Counted from the stretch's first letter, positions 50,132 through 57,840 are shown. The stretch: DNA of 64,000 nucleotides from an uncultured Verrucomicrobia subdivision 3 bacterium (GCA_903895255.1 CAITTG010000101.1:1-64000); one strand, 5' to 3'. Notes: a model not told the origin generated them from the letters alone. Program-made: numbers and translations.

Positions 50132-51034
50132 TTATTTCACTTTGTCCAGCACCATGACCACCAGGAGCAGTGGCAGGTAAATGATTGACGCCAAAAACAG
50201 CAACCGGGCGCGCGGCAGGGTCAATTGGCGCGCAAAGGCAATCGCGCACCACAAGTAATAACCGCCCAACAGCAGGGCGCCAGCGAGATAAACGGGGCCG
50301 GCCATGTTGAAAACGTAGGGGAACACGCTCACGGCGAGTAGCGCGAGGGTGTGACTCACGGCCTGCTGCCCCGTGCGCTGCCCGTCGGGATCCACATCCG
50401 GCAGCATTTTGAAGCCGGCGCGGGCGTAGTCCTCGCGATACATCCAGGCAATGGCAAAGAAGTGCGGCAACTGCCAAAAAGCGAGGATGGCGAACAAGGC
50501 CCAGCCTTCGCTGCTCATTTCGCCGCGCGCGGCGGTCCAGCCCATCAAGGGCGGCAGCGCGCCGGGGATGGCACCGATGGGGGTGTTCAGCCAGGTGACC
50601 CGTTTCAACGGGGTGTAGATAAACAAATAACTCACGAGCGTCACCGCTCCGAGTACGCTCGTGATGGGATTGACCAGCAAGGCCAGATACCCCAGGCCCG
50701 CCACCGCGCACACGCCGCCGAAGATCATGACGGTCGCCGGCTGCAAACGGCCGGAAGGCAGGGGCCGGGACATGGTTCGACGCATTTTGGCATCGTATTC
50801 CCGCTCCAGCAACTGGTTCAGCGCGGCCGCGCCGGAGGCCACGAGCGCCGTGCCGGCCACCACATGGAACATCAGCAGAAAATTCATCGGCCCGCGCCAG
50901 CCCATGTAAAAACCGACCAGCGTGGTGAGCAGGACCAGCGTGGTCAGGCGTGCCTTGACCAGATCGGCGAACACTGCCGACCAGCTTTTTTCCGCGGCGG
51001 AGGCCGCGATGGATATTTCTGCCGTTGATTTCAT
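50132..51034 (-). CDS. ctaB: Protohaem IX farnesyltransferase
   Basis: 300 residues with about eight membrane helices. NQLLEREYDAKMRRTMSRPLPSG is the first Asp-rich prenyl-binding motif and REDYARAGFKMLPDV the second. It makes haem O from haem B, the step before haem A. ATG 51034 (MKSTAEIS) is chosen over a longer frame running into ctaA, and leaves a one-base gap to the ctaA stop. Followed one base later by coxA. Confidence 0.95.
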   Translation of the reverse strand: MKSTAEISIAASAAEKSWSAVFADLVKARLTTLVLLTTLVGFYMGWRGPMNFLLMFHVVAGTALVASGAAALNQLLEREYDAKMRRTMSRPLPSGRLQPATVMIFGGVCAVAGLGYLALLVNPITSVLGAVTLVSYLFIYTPLKRVTWLNTPIGAIPGALPPLMGWTAARGEMSSEGWALFAILAFWQLPHFFAIAWMYREDYARAGFKMLPDVDPDGQRTGQQAVSHTLALLAVSVFPYVFNMAGPVYLAGALLLGGYYLWCAIAFARQLTLPRARLLFLASIIYLPLLLVVMVLDKVK

Positions 51035-51035
51035 T

Positions 51036-52103
51036 TCACTTGTTTGCCACCAACCCCACCGCCGGATGCAACCCGCCGGAAATTGCCGTCTCAGCCGCCA
51101 ATTTCGGTGCGGCGTCCGCCCGCCGAAAAGCAATAACGCACCCGAGCGCGCCTGTCACGAGCGAAAGTGCGCCAATCATCACATGCAAGGTGGCGATATC
51201 CGCCGCCTTGTTGCTGTGGATGGTTTCAATCCCCAGGCCAATCTGCAAAAAGATGAGGGCCAGCCAGCCCAGGGTAATCCGCCCCAGCACATCCCGGCCG
51301 CCCAATTGCCGGCGGGCCTGCCACGCGCAGGCCAGCACAGCGAGAAAAATCAGAACTGCCCCCAGCCGGTGAAACATTTGCAATTCGATTTGAAAGGCGG
51401 TCACGGGGGTTTCGGTCACTACTTCCACCCGCTCCGCATTGTAGCGGGCCATGGCTTCCGCACTGGTGTCCGGCCAAACCTGGCCGTAGGCGAGCGGAAA
51501 GTCATGGATGGCCAGGCCGGCATGCTGATGGCGCATGGTGGCCCCCAGCATCAACTGAAGAAAAATCAGGATCGTGGCATACAGCACATGGCGGCGCAGA
51601 CTCCGGGAAACCGGCATCAGCTTGTCCCATGGCGTTACCAGCCACCAGCGGCTGGTCCAGAGAACAAAAGCAAACGTCAGCACCAGGAAGATCTGGGCCA
51701 CCGTGCCGTGAAAGACCCCCAGCCCGGCCATGCTCCACTTGACCCGGAGGCCGCCCAGCACGCCTTGCACGATGACCAGCACCACGGCCACCCAGCCGAG
51801 CCGGCGCAGCCACGGGCGTGCTTCCCGGCGCCCCATCCACACCGCGAGAATCACCGTCAACAACCCCACGGTCGAGGCCAGCAGTCGGTGGGTATGCTCG
51901 TAAAACACCCCGCCTACCCATTTGGAAATGGGGAACAGGAACATGTTGTACCCGTAAGTATTCGGCCAGTCCGGCACCGACATCCCCGCCTCATGACTGG
52001 TCACCAAGCCGCCGAGGCCGATTAACAGGAACGTAAAAATTGCCGTCGCGATCGCAAAATAATGCAACCACGGATTGTACTCGGTCTGGCAATTTTTGTT
52101 CAT
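51036..52103 (-). CDS. ctaA: Haem A synthase (COX15/CtaA family)
   Basis: 355 residues with eight membrane helices in two similar halves. Motifs include LVTSHEAGMSVPDWPNTYG, YEHTHRLLAS (haem-binding His), GLRVKWSMAGLGVFHGTVAQ, and a C-terminal MFHRLGAVLIFL. It oxidises the haem O methyl group to give haem A for the oxidase. It starts the main oxidase operon, 9 bases downstream of a terminator. Confidence 0.94.
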   Translation of the reverse strand: MNKNCQTEYNPWLHYFAIATAIFTFLLIGLGGLVTSHEAGMSVPDWPNTYGYNMFLFPISKWVGGVFYEHTHRLLASTVGLLTVILAVWMGRREARPWLRRLGWVAVVLVIVQGVLGGLRVKWSMAGLGVFHGTVAQIFLVLTFAFVLWTSRWWLVTPWDKLMPVSRSLRRHVLYATILIFLQLMLGATMRHQHAGLAIHDFPLAYGQVWPDTSAEAMARYNAERVEVVTETPVTAFQIELQMFHRLGAVLIFLAVLACAWQARRQLGGRDVLGRITLGWLALIFLQIGLGIETIHSNKAADIATLHVMIGALSLVTGALGCVIAFRRADAAPKLAAETAISGGLHPAVGLVANK

Positions 52104-52111
52104 GTCCGGGG

Positions 52112-52143
52112 CAAAAAAACGGCTGCGTTGCTTGAAACGCAGC
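52112..52143 (-). terminator. Rho-independent terminator between the cupredoxin-like gene and ctaA
   Basis: On the minus strand GCTGCGTT-loop-AACGCAGC gives an 8-bp stem (52122-52129/52136-52143) followed by CCGTTTTTTT. It lies after the 52161 gene and just before ctaA, so the oxidase genes need their own promoter or read-through. Confidence 0.85.
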
Positions 52144-52160
52144 AGTCTTTGACCAGTTAA

Positions 52161-52880
52161 TTATTTGGGCGCAAACGTAAAATTCACGGTCACATCAGTG
52201 TCCTTGACCTCAATGTCCTGGGTGGTTTCCCCAGCCTTGCGGTGATCCGCCACGATGGTGTACTTGCCCGGCGGCACGTTTTTGATGACGAACTTGCCAT
52301 CCGCGCCGGTCTGGGCGAAGTAGGGGCTGTCGACGATGGTAACCCAGGCGAACATCCAGGGATGCACGTCGCATTGGAATTTCAGGAATTTCTCCGGCTT
52401 GGGAAAGGCATAATTCAAATCCGCGCCGTTGGGCATCTGGGCGGAGTTGATGGACGCTTCATTGGCCTTCTCATTGTCCGCCACGGTGGGGTTCAGGTGG
52501 ACGTTATGCAGGACGGGGTCGGAATTTTTAACGATGAGCTTCTGGCTCGTCTGCAGGGTGAGAATGCTGGGGGTATAGAGGCAACCTTTTTGATCCAGCA
52601 CCGCCGGCGCGGCACTCGCCCCGGTCGCCGGACCATAGACATCCTTCAGGGACACGATCACATCGCCAAACTCGCCATTGGCACCGACAACATAAAAGTG
52701 CGTGGTGGGAGCCTTGCCACCATACGTGGCGCCGCAGCTCGGGTCGTCCAGAATGGGAGTGATGGTTTTTTCCGCCGGCGGGGTGCCCTTGTAGGTGACC
52801 GTGCCAATAATGTCGGCCGCCGCCGCTACCGAGGCGCCGCCGAGAATACCAACTGCCAGGAGCGAGAGAATTTTATTCAT
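52161..52880 (-). CDS. Secreted cupredoxin-like / carboxypeptidase-regulatory protein
   Basis: 239 residues starting MNKILSLLAVGILGGAS, a signal peptide with cleavage near AAAAD. The centre is a cupredoxin-like domain: IVKNSDPVLHNVHLNP, then FQCDVHPWMFAWVTIV with a C-x2-H-x2-M copper site. The end (GADGKFVIKNVPPGKYTIVADHRKA) is a carboxypeptidase-regulatory-like beta sandwich. It could carry electrons or copper for the neighbouring oxidase, which lacks a haem c domain; this is inference. It has its own terminator and a CRP-type palindrome upstream. Confidence 0.82.
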   Translation of the reverse strand: MNKILSLLAVGILGGASVAAAADIIGTVTYKGTPPAEKTITPILDDPSCGATYGGKAPTTHFYVVGANGEFGDVIVSLKDVYGPATGASAAPAVLDQKGCLYTPSILTLQTSQKLIVKNSDPVLHNVHLNPTVADNEKANEASINSAQMPNGADLNYAFPKPEKFLKFQCDVHPWMFAWVTIVDSPYFAQTGADGKFVIKNVPPGKYTIVADHRKAGETTQDIEVKDTDVTVNFTFAPK

Positions 52881-52943
52881 AGTCCGATTATTTTTATAGA
52901 AACGCTCTGTCAAATTATCACCCATGGCACAAGGCGGCAAGTG

Positions 52944-52965
52944 CTTTGTGAAACATTTCACAAAG
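52944..52965. promoter_or_regulatory. CRP/FNR-type operator
   Basis: A perfect inverted repeat, CTTTGTGAAA-CA-TTTCACAAAG, containing TGTGA-N6-TCACA, the CRP consensus. It is 64-85 bases upstream of the 52161 gene's start (minus strand) and 229-250 upstream of the PEP-CTERM gene's start (plus strand), so the minus-strand gene is the more likely target. Confidence 0.7.
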
Positions 52966-53051
52966 TCGCCAAGCGGAGGTTAATGCCTGCCAAAAGAGGG
53001 ATGGATTTATTACCCAAACCCTGAGGGGAACACACGCATGACACGGGTTCA

Positions 53052-53087
53052 CCATGGGGTCTTTACCGGGGGGGATAGACCCCATGG
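53052..53087. repeat. Perfect 11-bp inverted repeat upstream of the PEP-CTERM gene
   Basis: CCATGGGGTCT (53052-53062) pairs with AGACCCCATGG (53077-53087) across a 14-base G-rich loop. No T-run follows, so it is more likely an operator or RNA structure than a terminator. Confidence 0.6.
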
Positions 53088-53118
53088 CCGCCCGCCCGCC
53101 CGCAGTGCAGAGTACTAC

Positions 53119-53161
53119 GGCAAAGAGCCGCGCTTGCCGTTTGGCAAGCGCTGACTTTGCC
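53119..53161 (+). promoter_or_regulatory. Long structured leader before the PEP-CTERM gene
   Basis: A two-part stem: outer GGCAAAG/CTTTGCC (7 bp) and inner GCGCTTGCC-GTTT-GGCAAGCGC (9 bp, perfect), separated by a small internal loop. It ends 33 bases before the ATG, so it would lie in the 5' leader and could act as a translational or stability element. With the CRP site and 53052 repeat it fills the 313-base gap 52881-53193, which holds no gene. Confidence 0.5.
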
Positions 53162-53193
53162 ACTGAAACAATAAACCAAACGAAACATAATAA

Positions 53194-53712
53194 ATGAAAA
53201 TCCACAAATACATCCTGGCGGCCTCCCTGGCCTTGGGCGCGGCCAGCGCGCAGGCGGACTTCACGGTCAATTCGGATGGCACGGTCAACGCCAGCCCGGG
53301 CGGCAGCGGCAAGTCAGATTACCTCCTCGTGCTGACCGGAGCCTCAGTAACCACCATCGCGGCGGGTGCCTACGTGCTCAATGATTACAGCAGCCAGCTC
53401 AGCTCCTTTACCTTTGATGCCGGGGCTTCCGAAATCAACCTCAACAACGCGCAGTCCCTCCCCGCCGGTTCGTACGAACTGGTCGTGGATTGGACGCTCA
53501 AAGCCACGGCGACGGCCGGCAGCAAAGATTACATCAACTTCAGCGTTCCCGTCGCCTTGCAGGATGGCGTGCCCACCGGCGCCAATGACACCGACACCAT
53601 CAACGTCGTGGCCGCGCCCGAACCCGGCCAGGTCATGGCCGCCGGTTTGTTCCTGGGAATGGGCGGCCTGTTCCTGGTCGGCCGCCGCTTGCGGAACCAG
53701 CCGAAGGCCTGA
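53194..53712 (+). CDS. PEP-CTERM secreted protein
   Basis: 172 residues. A signal peptide (cleavage near AQAD) is followed by a Ser/Thr/Gly-rich beta domain and a C-terminal PEP-CTERM signal: AAPEPGQVMAAGLF, a hydrophobic helix, and the RRLR basic end. Such proteins are sorted and cut by exosortase and commonly end up on the cell surface or in the exopolysaccharide matrix. No exosortase or EPS genes are nearby. Function unknown. Confidence 0.9.
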   Translation: MKIHKYILAASLALGAASAQADFTVNSDGTVNASPGGSGKSDYLLVLTGASVTTIAAGAYVLNDYSSQLSSFTFDAGASEINLNNAQSLPAGSYELVVDWTLKATATAGSKDYINFSVPVALQDGVPTGANDTDTINVVAAPEPGQVMAAGLFLGMGGLFLVGRRLRNQPKA

Positions 53713-53834
53713 GTCGTTGCGTTAACGAAGTGGCTTCATACCCAGGCCGGGACCAGTGCGTTTCGGCTTGGGTTTTTGGGTTTGGAATGAAAAGTCCGGC
53801 TGCTTGCCAACCCGGAACGGTGGGCGGGCAAACC

Positions 53835-54137
53835 TCAGTAGAACATCGCGGGCAAATCCATGGCCCCATGCAGAACCCGAATAAAGAGCAAATCGTGCTC
53901 CCTCACTTGGTAGAAAACCAGATTACTGTCGAAGCCGGCCACCCGCAGGCTGCAGAGATTGCCAGGCGCCAATTCCGTCTGCCGCCGCCCGATTTCCGGG
54001 GTTTGCGCAATCAACTCCACCGCCTGGACCATGCGGTTTTCAAACCGCAGGGCCAGTTCCGGTGAGGCTGTGGCGGCAAAGTGGGTGACAATCCCTGCAA
54101 AGTCTGCTTCGAAAACCGAGCTGAAGGTGATGTTCAC
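53835..54137 (-). CDS. RelE/ParE-family toxin
   Basis: 100 residues, complete. The pattern FEADFAGIVTHFAATASPELALRF, EIGRRQTELAPGNLCSLRVAGF, NLVFYQVREHDLLFIRVLHG is a ParE/RelE toxin. The start is GTG at 54137, forming a GTGA overlap with the upstream antitoxin gene. That antitoxin carries an in-frame stop, so this toxin appears intact while its partner is not. Confidence 0.85.
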   Translation of the reverse strand: MNITFSSVFEADFAGIVTHFAATASPELALRFENRMVQAVELIAQTPEIGRRQTELAPGNLCSLRVAGFDSNLVFYQVREHDLLFIRVLHGAMDLPAMFY

Positions 54138-54388
54138 TTGGCCAGCGCACGGGCTTGGGCGGCAATGTCGCGCAGCCGCGCCACCGATCCGGGGTGTTCC
54201 GTTCCGGCCAGGCCTTCATCCACTAATTTCTGATACTGTGTGGCCCGCAGTGAATCCTCCACCTCAAAGCTGAATTGGATTCTCGCCAGCGCCTCCTAAT
54301 TGAGGCTGCGAAAATTCCGGTCCGCGCTGGCCTGCAAGCGCTCGCGCACTTCATCGGACATCCCTTTGACCTGCAATTGATGACCCAT
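54134..54388 (-). pseudogene. Arc-like (RHH) antitoxin with internal TAG stop
   Basis: From ATG 54388 the reading is MGHQLQVKGMSDEVRERLQA then, after 30 codons, a TAG (54298-54296) in ...FRSLN-stop-EALARIQFS..., after which the frame runs open to the toxin start. The family normally has Gln at this place (LNQEALARI), so a single C-to-T change (CAG to TAG) explains it. The intact product would be 84 residues. It could still be made by stop-codon read-through or suppression; otherwise the toxin is unopposed. Confidence 0.8.
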
Positions 54389-54459
54389 GCGGCAAGCATA
54401 ACACCACCATTTCGGATGTCAAACGACGGCGCGCAGCCGGACACCACCGGCAGATGCCA

Positions 54460-54858
54460 TTATTCCTTCGTCCGGGGAAAATGCCGCGCCAGTAATTCGC
54501 CCGCCTTTTGCACGCCGTGGATGATGCCCGGCGTGAATTCAGACCGGCGAAAATAATCGGACATCGCCTCGGCCAGTTCGCGCCAGAAGGACGCCCCGCA
54601 TTGCGCGTGCACCGCCTCATCGCCGTACACGGCGAACTTGTGCGCGCGCGGGGCCACAAAAATCAGCACCGCATTGCGTTCCGGGGATTGTTGCAGGCCC
54701 TGGCGCAGGAATTCCGCCTGCGCGGCCGCGACCGGATCGTCAACGTGCTTGGGGCTCACGCGCACGCGAATCACCCCAGTGGTTTTGCGTTCAGCGTCGC
54801 GAATGGCGGCCACAATGCCATCATGATCCAAGTGTTTGGAGAAGGCGCGCGGTTGCAT
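54460..54858 (-). CDS. TPM-domain protein
   Basis: 132 residues, a TPM (YgcG-like) domain with no signal peptide visible. Motifs: AIRDAERKTTGVIRVRVSP, AQAEFLRQGLQQSPERNAVLIFVAPRAHKFAVYGDEAVH. The start ATG 54858 (MQPRAFSKHL) is 2 bases after the upstream gene's stop. The longer open frame runs into that gene's Gly-rich region. Part of a LemA-TPM-TPM group. Confidence 0.83.
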   Translation of the reverse strand: MQPRAFSKHLDHDGIVAAIRDAERKTTGVIRVRVSPKHVDDPVAAAQAEFLRQGLQQSPERNAVLIFVAPRAHKFAVYGDEAVHAQCGASFWRELAEAMSDYFRRSEFTPGIIHGVQKAGELLARHFPRTKE

Positions 54859-54860
54859 GA

Positions 54861-55619
54861 TTACCAACTCCCTCCCGCGCCGCCGCCCCCGCTGCTGCCA
54901 CCGCCGCCGGAAAATCCGCCACCACCACCCCCACCACCCCCAAAACCACCCCCGCCTCCCCAGCCGCCGCCACTCCCCCAACCGCCGCCGGTATAGTAAA
55001 TGCCCCGCCGGGTGCGCGGGGAAAAAATCCGCGAAAGCACGAACACGAGAATGATAAACCCGAAAAAGAGGACGGGGGCGAGGACAACAGTGGTGTCTTG
55101 GCCGCCATTTTGATCGGCCACTGTACTGCCCGTCCCCTTATATTCACCCTTCGTTGCCGCCAGAATGGCCGCCACCCCCGCGCTCAGCCCGGCATCGAAA
55201 TCCCCCGCCTTAAAATGCGGCGTGATCTGCTCGTCAATGATCCGCTTGCACAAAACATCCGGCAGCACCCCCTCCAACCCGTAGCCCGTCTGCAAAAACA
55301 ATTTGTGATTCTTCACAAATACAAACAGCACCGCCCCGTTGTTTTTGCTTTTTTGGCCCACGCCCCAAGACCGGAAGACGCGCACACAATAATCCGCCAC
55401 ATCCGAGTCCGACTGCATCGTGGGAAACACCGCCACGACGATTTGATCGGAGGTTTGCCGCTCAAACTCTTCGAGAGTCTGGTTCAGCCGCGCCACCGTT
55501 CCACTGGAAACCACCCCGGCATAATCATTAAAATAGGCTGCCGGCGCGGGCGGCATGACCTCCCCCGCCAGCAACCGGCCGCCGGCCAGCAGTACCAAGA
55601 TGGCGCAGAGCAGTCTCAT
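54861..55619 (-). CDS. TPM-domain membrane protein with Gly-rich tail
   Basis: 252 residues: signal peptide, TPM domain (FNDYAGVVSSGTVARLNQTLEEFE, GAVLFVFVKNHKLFLQTGYGLEGVLPD), one membrane helix (VLAPVLFFGFIILVFVLS) and a long Gly/Ser/Trp-rich tail. The architecture is that of YgcG-type TPM proteins, of unknown activity (some TPM domains bind Ca2+ or have phosphatase activity). It sits between the LemA gene and the second TPM gene. Confidence 0.88.
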   Translation of the reverse strand: MRLLCAILVLLAGGRLLAGEVMPPAPAAYFNDYAGVVSSGTVARLNQTLEEFERQTSDQIVVAVFPTMQSDSDVADYCVRVFRSWGVGQKSKNNGAVLFVFVKNHKLFLQTGYGLEGVLPDVLCKRIIDEQITPHFKAGDFDAGLSAGVAAILAATKGEYKGTGSTVADQNGGQDTTVVLAPVLFFGFIILVFVLSRIFSPRTRRGIYYTGGGWGSGGGWGGGGGFGGGGGGGGGFSGGGGSSGGGGAGGSW

Positions 55620-55622
55620 CGG

Positions 55623-56264
55623 TCAGGGCTTGGCTGCGGGCGTGGGCTGGTTGAAATCAAACTGCACTTTGGGCGGCGTTTCCGCCCCGGCCGTGGCGGT
55701 GAAATAAGGCTTCGGATTGAAGCCCAGCGCCCCGGCATAAAACACCGTCGGAAACGATTTGATGGCGGTGTTATAATCCTGCACCGCCGTGTTGAAATCC
55801 CGGCGCTCCACGCTGATGCGGTTCTCGGTGCCCTCCAGTTGCGCCTGCAAATCCCGGAAGCCCTCGGTGGCCTTCAAATCCGGATATTTCTCCACCACGA
55901 CGAGCAACCGGGACAGGGCGGAGGAGAGCTGTCCCTGCGCCGCCTCAAACGCCTGCAACTTGGCCGGGTCCGTCGGCGCGGCATTGGGGTCCAGCTTCAC
56001 CTGGCCGACCGAGGCCCGGGCGGTGGTGATTTCCGTGAGCGTGGATTTTTCGAAATTAGCCGCGCCGGAAACCGTCGCCACGAGATTAGGCACGAGGTCC
56101 GCCCGGCGCTGGTAGACGTTTTGCACCTGCGCCCACTGGCTGTCCACGCCCTGGGAGAGCCGCACGATGCGATTGTAGCTCCCGCCCACGATGGCGGCGA
56201 TGAGCACCACCACGAGCACGCCCACCGCCAGCAAGAGCCCTAAAATGATGAGAACTTTTTTCAT
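55623..56264 (-). CDS. LemA-family protein
   Basis: 213 residues, one N-terminal membrane helix (LIILGLLLAVGVLVVVLIAAI) then the LemA helical domain: SYNRIVRLSQGVDSQWAQVQNVYQRRADLVPNLVATV, LDPNAAPTDPAKLQAFEAAQ, YPDLKATEGFRDLQAQLEGTENRISVERRDFN, FPTVFYAGALGFNPKPYF. Its function is unknown, but it is commonly encoded with TPM-domain proteins, as here. Start ATG 56264 is chosen by the membrane helix. Confidence 0.93.
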   Translation of the reverse strand: MKKVLIILGLLLAVGVLVVVLIAAIVGGSYNRIVRLSQGVDSQWAQVQNVYQRRADLVPNLVATVSGAANFEKSTLTEITTARASVGQVKLDPNAAPTDPAKLQAFEAAQGQLSSALSRLLVVVEKYPDLKATEGFRDLQAQLEGTENRISVERRDFNTAVQDYNTAIKSFPTVFYAGALGFNPKPYFTATAGAETPPKVQFDFNQPTPAAKP

Positions 56265-56534
56265 AGCACTATGAATGGTAATCCGATGTGGACCGGGAAC
56301 AATTACAAAATTGGGGGATTTGTGGAAACGGCCGGATGCGGAAATGGCCGCCAGTTGCCGCACCTGTAGCCCCAGCGCCCCCCCACGGCCAGGTTGCTTC
56401 ACGCGGCCACCGTTCTCCCTCCCAATACCCCATGCCAAGTAGAAATAGCGGCAACCGTCTTTTGCAAATAAATTGCATATAGAATGCAATTGCAATAAGT
56501 ACGCAATGTGAATGGCTGCTTTTCCGCCAAAAAA

Positions 56535-56560
56535 CCAACGATTTAGCACGGTATCGTTGG
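56535..56560. promoter_or_regulatory. Dyad upstream of the sigma-54 promoter
   Basis: CCAACGAT (56535-56542) and ATCGTTGG (56553-56560) form a perfect 8-bp inverted repeat with a 10-base spacer, 19 bases upstream of the -24 element. It could be the site of an enhancer-binding protein, though it is closer to the promoter than most such sites. A second inverted repeat (ATTGCAT/ATGCAAT) lies at 56472-56490. Confidence 0.5.
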
Positions 56561-56579
56561 AATTATTGAAGTCTTAAAG

Positions 56580-56596
56580 TTGGCACGGTGGCTGCT
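56580..56596 (+). promoter_or_regulatory. Sigma-54 (RpoN) promoter of the DUF4114 PEP-CTERM gene
   Basis: TTGGCACGGTGGCTGCT fits the -24/-12 consensus TTGGCACG-N4-TTGC, with GG at 56582-56583 and GC at 56594-56595 separated by exactly ten bases. Only one base of the core (C for T before TGC) differs. It lies 54-70 bases upstream of the ATG at 56650. Confidence 0.72.
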
Positions 56597-56649
56597 TTAA
56601 TGGAAGCGTGCAGATTGAAACATTAACCACCTTAAATACTAAAAATACT

Positions 56650-57555
56650 ATGAAAAACACGATCAAATCCCTCCGCCTGCCGGCTCTGCTGGTGGCCGCC
56701 CTCAGTGCCAGCGTCCTCTCCACTCTCGCCACCCCGGTCGCGGCGGATGGCACGGTTTCCCCGGTGCAATCCCCGGCTGATCCGCTGGGCCTGCCGATCG
56801 CCGGCAAAGTCATGGCGGCCGGTTCCGATGCCAGTTCCCAAGCCTTTGACGCGAACGTTCTCCCGGGAGCGCTGGCCTTCATCCGGGCGAACCTGCCCGA
56901 GGGTGTGAACAATTCCAAGTCCCCGGTCGTGCAGAAAGTCGACCCTTCGAAGCTGGTGCTCTCCACCAAAACGGATGTGACCGCCACGTTTGTGTATGAA
57001 GGCGCGGGTTACCATAACACGCTGGGCATTAACACCACCGGGCTTGGTGTCAGCAGTGGCAACCCGGAAATCATTTTCCCGGATGCCTCCAGCACCGATG
57101 GTTTCTCCAATCAAGGCAACCCCGGTACCCGCACCAGCTACGAGCCCTTGCTGCCCGGTGATTTCGTGGATCTCGGCACCTACAACGCCGGCACCAAGCT
57201 CGATTTCTTCCTGATCGCCAATGGCGCCAATGGTGGCAACACGGTTTATAACTCCATCAATGGGACCTCAACCAATCCGGACAGTTTGAATCACGTGGGA
57301 ATGTTCAGCCCGACGATGTTTGCCAGCCCGGACCTCAACAGCCCCTACGTGTTTGTCAGCTTTGAAGACTTGTATGGCGGCGGGGACAAAGATTACAACG
57401 ACACGATCTTCGCCTTCAACGTTGGCTCCGCCGCAGTGCACTCGCTGTTCGCCACCCCGGAACCCTCAATGTACCTGACCCTCGGTGGTTTCGTCGCCCT
57501 CGGCATCTGGGCCAAGCGCCGGATGGACCGCCTCGAAACGGCCACCCAGGCCTAA
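56650..57555 (+). CDS. PEP-CTERM protein with DUF4114 domain
   Basis: 301 residues. A signal peptide (cleavage near VAADG) is followed by a DUF4114-type domain with VSFEDLYGGGDKDYNDTIFAF, and a C-terminal PEP-CTERM signal (ATPEPSMYLTLGGF, hydrophobic helix, KRRM). DUF4114 occurs in Ca2+-binding or adhesive surface proteins. The ATG 56650 is chosen because the signal peptide starts there; an upstream in-frame ATG would add 14 residues. A sigma-54 promoter precedes it and a terminator follows. Probably surface-exposed after exosortase processing. Confidence 0.92.
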   Translation: MKNTIKSLRLPALLVAALSASVLSTLATPVAADGTVSPVQSPADPLGLPIAGKVMAAGSDASSQAFDANVLPGALAFIRANLPEGVNNSKSPVVQKVDPSKLVLSTKTDVTATFVYEGAGYHNTLGINTTGLGVSSGNPEIIFPDASSTDGFSNQGNPGTRTSYEPLLPGDFVDLGTYNAGTKLDFFLIANGANGGNTVYNSINGTSTNPDSLNHVGMFSPTMFASPDLNSPYVFVSFEDLYGGGDKDYNDTIFAFNVGSAAVHSLFATPEPSMYLTLGGFVALGIWAKRRMDRLETATQA

Positions 57556-57609
57556 GCCTCCCGCTCATCCGGCTCCCCGGTTGTTAAGATCATTTCAATT
57601 CGCACTTTA

Positions 57610-57638
57610 CGGCACCCTTTAACCAGGGTGCCGTTTTT
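57610..57638 (+). terminator. Rho-independent terminator
   Basis: CGGCACCCT-TTAACC-AGGGTGCCG followed by TTTTTG: a perfect 9-bp stem with 6-base loop, 54 bases after the DUF4114 gene. Confidence 0.93.
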
Positions 57639-57642
57639 GCTC

Positions 57643-57840
57643 TTAGCCGGAACTATTCATTTCAACCGCAGGTGAACGGGGATGAACGCAGATGAAACCA
57701 TGAGGTAGGCAAGGGTTTGGCCCGCTAATGATCGAGAACTATTTGGTGCGTCATTTCGTCTCGTTTTCCGCCTTTCCCCATCTGCGTTAATCTGTGTTAA
57801 TCTGCGGTTAAAGTCTTTTCAACTGAATTGTTCCGGCTTA
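57643..57840. repeat. 198-bp imperfect inverted repeat (MITE-like)
   Basis: The left end TTAGCCGGAAC...TTCA...AACCGCAG-T-AAC...AACGCAGATG is matched by the reverse complement of the right end (TAAGCCGGAAC...TTCA...AACCGCAGATTAAC...AACGCAGATGGGG). The right arm carries about 12 extra bases; an 80-90-base centre is not paired. The right end supplies the stop codon of the small membrane protein gene at 57838. Confidence 0.68.

Noticed and set aside
53119..53193. Sigma-54 promoter before the first PEP-CTERM gene
   Set aside because: TTGGCAAG is present but no GC follows at ten bases; the nearest spacing is fourteen bases. The stem-loop explains the symmetry better.
54508..54996. Proline-rich plus-strand frame over the TPM genes
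   Set aside because: The poly-Pro tail is the reverse of the Gly-rich tail of the TPM protein.
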